From contig JACQGX010000118.1 of NCBI GenBank assembly GCA_016199265.1, positions 1-42,659 of the forward strand: a DNA stretch of 42,659 nt. The letters run 5' to 3'. This document shows, one piece after another, positions 39,625 to 42,659 of the stretch (positions are counted from its first letter, which is position 1; each line of letters begins with the position of its first letter). Source of the DNA: Chloroflexota bacterium (lineage in GTDB: Bacteria; Chloroflexota; UBA11872; UBA12225). A program made the translations under genes and the position numbers. The notes under the pieces were generated by a model. It did not search any database. It had not been told where the DNA came from and worked only from the letters and a program-made list of their open reading frames with translations.

Positions 39625-40914
39625 CTATGCCGCCTTCGGCCGCCGCGCGCGGGCGGTGCGCGCTTCCGTCGTGCCGCGGCTGATGACTTCGTAGAGCCAC
39701 GCGCCGCGCGGCTTTGGCCGGAGCACTCGCCCCAATCGCTGGATGTACTCGCGGCTGGCCGAGCTGCCGCTGACGACGATCGCAACGTTGGCGTCGGGCA
39801 CGTCGACGCCCTCGTTGAGCACGCGGCCGGTCACGAGCTTGCTGTAGCGCCCGGCGCGGAAACGCTCCAAGATCGCGCGGCGCTCGTGGGGATGGGTGCG
39901 GTAGGTAATCGCCGGCAGCGCCAGGCGTTGGCTCAGCACGCGGACCATCGCGTTGTACTCGGAAAAGACGATGACGTTCTCGGCGTGGTGCTTGTGCAGC
40001 AACTCTTCGACGCGCGCGAGCTTCCCTTCGGCGTTGAGGGCGATCATCCGCGCCTGGTGGTGCGCCTGGAGCGCGCGTCGGGCGGCCGGGTCGGTCGCGC
40101 TGCGCCGGATCAGCTCTTCGAAGAGCTGGCCGTGCATGAGCTGGCTGCGCCGCGTGGCGATGTACCACTTGTACTCGGCCATCAGCGAGTCGTAGCGGTA
40201 GCGCTCGCTCGGCGAGAGATCGACGAAGATGCGCTTCTCCTGGTAGCTGGCGATGTGTCCCGTGCGCGCCAGCTCGGCCGGCATGCGCCGGTAGACCTCT
40301 GGGCCGACGAGCGAGTGAAGGTCGACGTGCGCGCCGTCCTGGCGCTCCGGCGTGGCGCTCAGGCCCAGACGCCACGGCGCCGCGGCGCGCGCGGCGATCG
40401 CGCGGTACGTCGGCGCCGGCAGGTGGTGGACCTCGTCGACGATGAGCAGGCCGTAGTCGGACAGGTTGCGCCGGGGCATCGCCGCCGAGTCGTAGGTCAT
40501 CACGGTGATGGCTTTGGCGCTGCGCTCGCCGCCGCCGACGACGCCAATCTCGGCGGCCGGCACGCCGGCGCGCTCGATCAGGCCGTCGCGCCACTGGCGC
40601 AAGAGGTCGATCGTCGGCACGACGACGAGGGTACGCACCGGCACCTGCTCGAGCGCCATGAAGGCGACGACGGTCTTGCCGGCGCCGGTCGGCAGCACCA
40701 CCACGCCGCGGCCGGCGTTGTCCAGCCAGTTGCGCAGCGCCTCGCGCTGGTACGTGCGCGGCTGCAGCGAGATGCGTGGTGAGAACGGCAGCGCGAAACG
40801 CTCGAGTTGCTCGTCGTCCAACCCGCTATCGGTCGACAGCGGATCGAGCAGCGCTTCCGGATCGAAATCGTCGGCCTCTGATAGCGGGTCAAGGTGGGCG
40901 CACGATGGTTTCAT
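39625..40914 (-). CDS. XPB/Rad25-type SF2 DNA helicase
   Basis: 429 residues. Motif I VVLPTGAGKTVVAFMALEQV (Walker A 74-81), motif II LLIVDEVHHLPAP, motif III LGLSATPERQDG and motif VI YIQRLGRVLRPKPRGAWLYE are intact. RQDG after the ATPase motif III stands where XPB enzymes carry the RED motif. The thumb-like insertion (EKRIFVDLSPSERYRYDSLM) is present. It unwinds DNA in nucleotide excision repair and transcription in eukaryotes and archaea; bacterial copies occur in some Chloroflexota, Actinobacteria and others. It is followed 4 nt later by a Bax1-like gene, the conserved XPB-Bax1 pair. A LexA box and TATACT lie about 110-120 nt upstream, with a class B half-element in the leader. Confidence 0.9.
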   Translation of the reverse strand: MKPSCAHLDPLSEADDFDPEALLDPLSTDSGLDDEQLERFALPFSPRISLQPRTYQREALRNWLDNAGRGVVVLPTGAGKTVVAFMALEQVPVRTLVVVPTIDLLRQWRDGLIERAGVPAAEIGVVGGGERSAKAITVMTYDSAAMPRRNLSDYGLLIVDEVHHLPAPTYRAIAARAAAPWRLGLSATPERQDGAHVDLHSLVGPEVYRRMPAELARTGHIASYQEKRIFVDLSPSERYRYDSLMAEYKWYIATRRSQLMHGQLFEELIRRSATDPAARRALQAHHQARMIALNAEGKLARVEELLHKHHAENVIVFSEYNAMVRVLSQRLALPAITYRTHPHERRAILERFRAGRYSKLVTGRVLNEGVDVPDANVAIVVSGSSASREYIQRLGRVLRPKPRGAWLYEVISRGTTEARTARARRPKAA

Positions 40915-40919
40915 AGCAT

Positions 40920-40964
40920 TTCACCGCAGAGACGCAGAGTGGGGCGCAAAGAGACGCAGAGCGG
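40920..40964. repeat. Class B single arm (GCAGAGAC octamers) in the XPB leader
   Basis: TTCACCGCAGAGACGCAGAG followed by a degenerate second copy. The first 20 bases are the left arm of the element at 26731. It would be transcribed in the XPB-Bax1 5' leader, starting 6 nt before the ATG. Confidence 0.7.
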
Positions 40965-41016
40965 ATTGGCCAGCGAGGCAACGGCAAAGATCGACCGCGC
41001 CGGTCGAACGGAAATC

Positions 41017-41037
41017 GAACATACGTTCTATAGTATA
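41017..41037 (-). promoter_or_regulatory. LexA box at the promoter of the XPB-Bax1 operon
   Basis: GAACATACGTTC (41017-41028) is a perfect GAAC-N4-GTTC with flanking CG..TA. On the minus strand TATACT (41037-41032) precedes it by three bases, so the operator would cover the transcription start. It is the third such site in the window. Confidence 0.7.
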
Positions 41038-41062
41038 GCGCACATTATGTCGCGTCTGTCGC

Positions 41063-41084
41063 GGGGAGGGGCCGGGGGGTGAGG
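41063..41084. repeat. Half of a class C element
   Basis: GGGGAGGGGCCGGGGGGTGAGG matches the right half of the class C palindromes (split here as GGGGAGGGG and GGGGGGTGAGG). It lies upstream of the methyltransferase remnant. Confidence 0.5.
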
Positions 41085-41116
41085 TCAGCGCCCGAGCCAA
41101 TGGCACAATTCAGAGC

Positions 41117-41404
41117 GTGACGGTAGAGCAGGGCCGGCCGCGGGACTGGGATGCGGCGACGTACGATCTGGTGGCCGATCCGATGGCGCGGTGGGGCGTC
41201 GACGTACTCGCCCGGCTCGAGCTGGCCGGAGATGAGCGCGTGCTCGACGCCGGCTGCGGCTCGGGACGTGTGACCGAGCAGTTGCTGGGCCGGCTACCGG
41301 AGGCGGCGCGGGCGCCGTTCGTCGAGGCGGTCGCCGCCCATCTCCCTCAGCCGGAGATCGACTACGTCCGGCTCAATATCGTCGCGAGGCGGGTAAACGA
41401 TTAG
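41117..41404 (+). pseudogene. SAM-dependent methyltransferase with a large internal in-frame deletion
   Basis: 95 residues from a GTG. The N-terminal part (RDWDAATYDLVADPMARWGV, then DEVLDAGCGSG-like ERVLDAGCGSGRVTEQLLGR) is the class I SAM-binding motif of trans-aconitate-type methyltransferases. The C-terminal part (AARAPFVEAVAAHLPQPEID, then YVRLNIVARR) is the normal end of the same family. About 140-150 residues between them, including motifs II to V, are missing while the frame is kept. The join falls at RLP, a tripeptide expected at both sides of the gap. It cannot bind SAM fully, so it is scored as a pseudogene. The stop overlaps that of the convergent LysM gene. A CACAAT box lies seven bases before the GTG. 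Confidence 0.75.
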
Positions 41405-41676
41405 ACCGTAGCGGCCGCGATCGGCTGGCCGTTGGCGTCGTACTTCGGGTCCTTGATCGTCAATTCGGTGCCGGGAAGCATCTTGTCTGAGCCGGACTGC
41501 ACCTCATCCTTGAGACGCCACTCGTTCGGCTTGTAGATTCGCTCCCACTGCGATTCGTCGCCGTAGAACTTCTTGGCCAGGCTACGGCAGGTATCGTCGG
41601 GACCCGTCCGGTACGTGATCGTCACGCCCGACTCCGCCTTCTTTCCGCCACCGAAGAGTTTGCTAAGAAAACCCAT
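41401..41676 (-). CDS. LysM domain protein
   Basis: 91 residues, starting MGFLSKLFGGGKKAESGVTI. From about residue 19, TITYRTGPDDTCRSLAKKFY with GDESQWERIYKPNEWRLK and MLPGTELTI is one complete LysM domain (the last residues LPGTELTIKDP are the closing strand). There is no signal peptide; the short N-terminus with KLFGGGKK resembles small cytoplasmic LysM proteins of the YgaU/KbpA type that bind potassium or oligomerise, though the BON domain of those is absent. It is separated from the sulfatase gene by 108 bases that contain no feature I can name. Its stop codon overlaps that of the methyltransferase remnant (TTAG, 41401-41404). Confidence 0.85.
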   Translation of the reverse strand: MGFLSKLFGGGKKAESGVTITYRTGPDDTCRSLAKKFYGDESQWERIYKPNEWRLKDEVQSGSDKMLPGTELTIKDPKYDANGQPIAAATV

Positions 41677-41784
41677 GCTATCCCCCTCTTTGAGGCAGTT
41701 TCCAGGTTAGACAATGCTCAGTATAGCATCGCCGCCCGGCCCGTGCACCGGAAGCGGCGAGCACGAATCGCACCGCAAAGCGGT

Positions 41785-42659
41785 TTACTCGTCCTTTGCC
41801 TCTGCCTCGAGTTTCTGGTTTTCTGGCACGGCGGTCTTCAACTCGCCGATCTTGCGCAGCGTGATCGACTGTGTTTGCAGCGGATCGGGCAGCGCGGTCT
41901 GCGCCAGCCGTGTCGCGGCGTGGCGCTCCATCCGTTCGAGCAAGTCCTGGACGACGTCGGGACGTGCGTCCGCCACGTTGTTCGTTTCTTCCGGATCGCC
42001 GATCATGTTGTAGAGTTCGAGCGGTGGCATGTTGTGGAAGTCGGGCTCGAGCGCCTGGATCAGCTTCCACTCGGGCGTGCGCCAGGCGCGCTTGCGCATC
42101 CACGTGCATTCGGTGAAGTAGAGCTCGTCGCGCGCGACGCGCCGCCGCGTCTCCCCGGTCCCGCCGGTGACCAGCGGCCACAGGCTCTGCCCCTCCATCC
42201 GCTCCGCCTCGGCAAGGCGACCGGCGCCGGTCGCCTCCAGGATGGTCGGCGCAATGTCCATCAGCGTGGCGAATCCCGAGAGTCGCCGGCCGGCGGGGAT
42301 CGTGCCCGGCAGGCGCATCAGCAGCGGCACATGGACGTTGGTCTCGTACAGCCCGTGGTGGTCGAACCAGCAGCCGTGCTCGTCGAGCTCCTCGCCGTGA
42401 TCGGAGGTGACGATCACGAGCGTGCTGTCGCTCAGGCCCAGCTCGTCGAGGCGATTGAACACGTGCGCCAGGGCCGTATCGCCGTAGGCGATCTCGGCGT
42501 CGTATTGCGCGCACGGGAAGCGGATGTCGGTCACGCCGCCCATCCACTGCTGGAAGTACAACGCGAACGACTCGAAGGCGAACACCGGGTCCATCGAGCG
42601 GTTGTTGGGGTCCTTCTCGTCGCCGGCGTAGAACATGCGACTGAACGGCGCCGGCGGCA
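41785..42659 (-). CDS. Sulfatase-family hydrolase, C-terminal part (N-terminus off window)
   Basis: About 291 residues are visible and the gene continues past the right edge. The segment AEIAYGDTALAHVFNRLDEL, STLVIVTSDHGEELDEHG and HHGLYETNVHVPLLMRLPGT carries the metal-binding DH and downstream His of alkaline-phosphatase-fold sulfatases. The family also includes phosphoglycerol transferases and choline sulfatases. The region GFATLMDIAPTILEATGAGR and the end ELYNMIGDPEETNNVADARP are standard for arylsulfatase-like enzymes. The formylglycine Cys/Ser motif lies beyond the edge. The C-terminal tail is charged (NQKLEAEAKDE). Substrate unknown. Confidence 0.9.
   Translation of the reverse strand, partial: PPAPFSRMFYAGDEKDPNNRSMDPVFAFESFALYFQQWMGGVTDIRFPCAQYDAEIAYGDTALAHVFNRLDELGLSDSTLVIVTSDHGEELDEHGCWFDHHGLYETNVHVPLLMRLPGTIPAGRRLSGFATLMDIAPTILEATGAGRLAEAERMEGQSLWPLVTGGTGETRRRVARDELYFTECTWMRKRAWRTPEWKLIQALEPDFHNMPPLELYNMIGDPEETNNVADARPDVVQDLLERMERHAATRLAQTALPDPLQTQSITLRKIGELKTAVPENQKLEAEAKDE

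Overview
GC-rich bacterial chromosome segment, most probably from the Chloroflexota (Thermomicrobia-like). The basis is the rpsF-ssb-rpsR, yebC-ruvC-ruvA-ruvB-queA and imuA/imuB/dnaE2 gene sets, an XPB-type helicase next to a Bax1-type protein, and Gram-positive-style LexA boxes. The phylum assignment is inference from gene content. No rRNA, tRNA, CRISPR array, phage, transposase or origin is visible.

Layout. 1-3170: membrane-anchored parvulin-like chaperone (partial), the rpsF-ssb-rpsR operon (minus strand) and a small RNase H-like/SWIM zinc-finger protein. 3168-8301: glycine-zipper protein, glutamine synthetase, PucR-type regulator and tgt (all minus). 8425-18131: DNA repair block with mutY (+), imuB-dnaE2 (minus) and imuA (minus); the mutasome genes are split by a ribbon-helix-helix antitoxin and a GT-C glycosyltransferase. 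18242-23223: an AbrB/PIN chimera, then queA, ruvB, ruvA, ruvC and yebC. 23486-26714: orphan sugar-type ABC ATPase, orphan Phd antitoxin, unknown membrane protein, PhnP-like hydrolase. 26903-32216: oligopeptide ABC operon (binding protein, two permeases, BNR-repeat protein). 32395-38000: rarA, zinc-ribbon protein, broken SDR, FliD-like protein with two small genes, PhyH-type dioxygenase. 38232-41028: XPB helicase plus Bax1-like gene behind a LexA box. 41117-42659: internally deleted methyltransferase, LysM protein, sulfatase (partial).

Two themes stand out. First, DNA repair and damage tolerance is concentrated here (ssb, mutY, imuA, imuB, dnaE2, ruvABC, rarA, XPB, Bax1). Three GAAC-N4-GTTC type sites lie at the TATACT boxes of imuA, imuB-dnaE2 and XPB-Bax1, so translesion synthesis and an XPB-based repair module look like one SOS regulon. 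Second, the window is filled with short repeats that have common architectures but different sequences: (A) 7-nt-period repeats, often as two inverted arms around a unique spacer; (B) longer inverted elements with 8- or 10-nt-period arms; (C) CCCCTCTCCC/GGGAGAGGGG palindromes; (D) GTAGGGGC...GCCCCTAC palindromes. Classes A and C also sit in frame inside real proteins (QueA, ImuA, ImuB, DnaE2, MutY, RuvC and the Tgt tail), intergenic class A arms repeatedly end at stop codons, and one lies at the break point of a truncated gene. These repeats are the best candidate here for something poorly described. Several toxin-antitoxin remnants and internally deleted genes show that the segment is also eroding.
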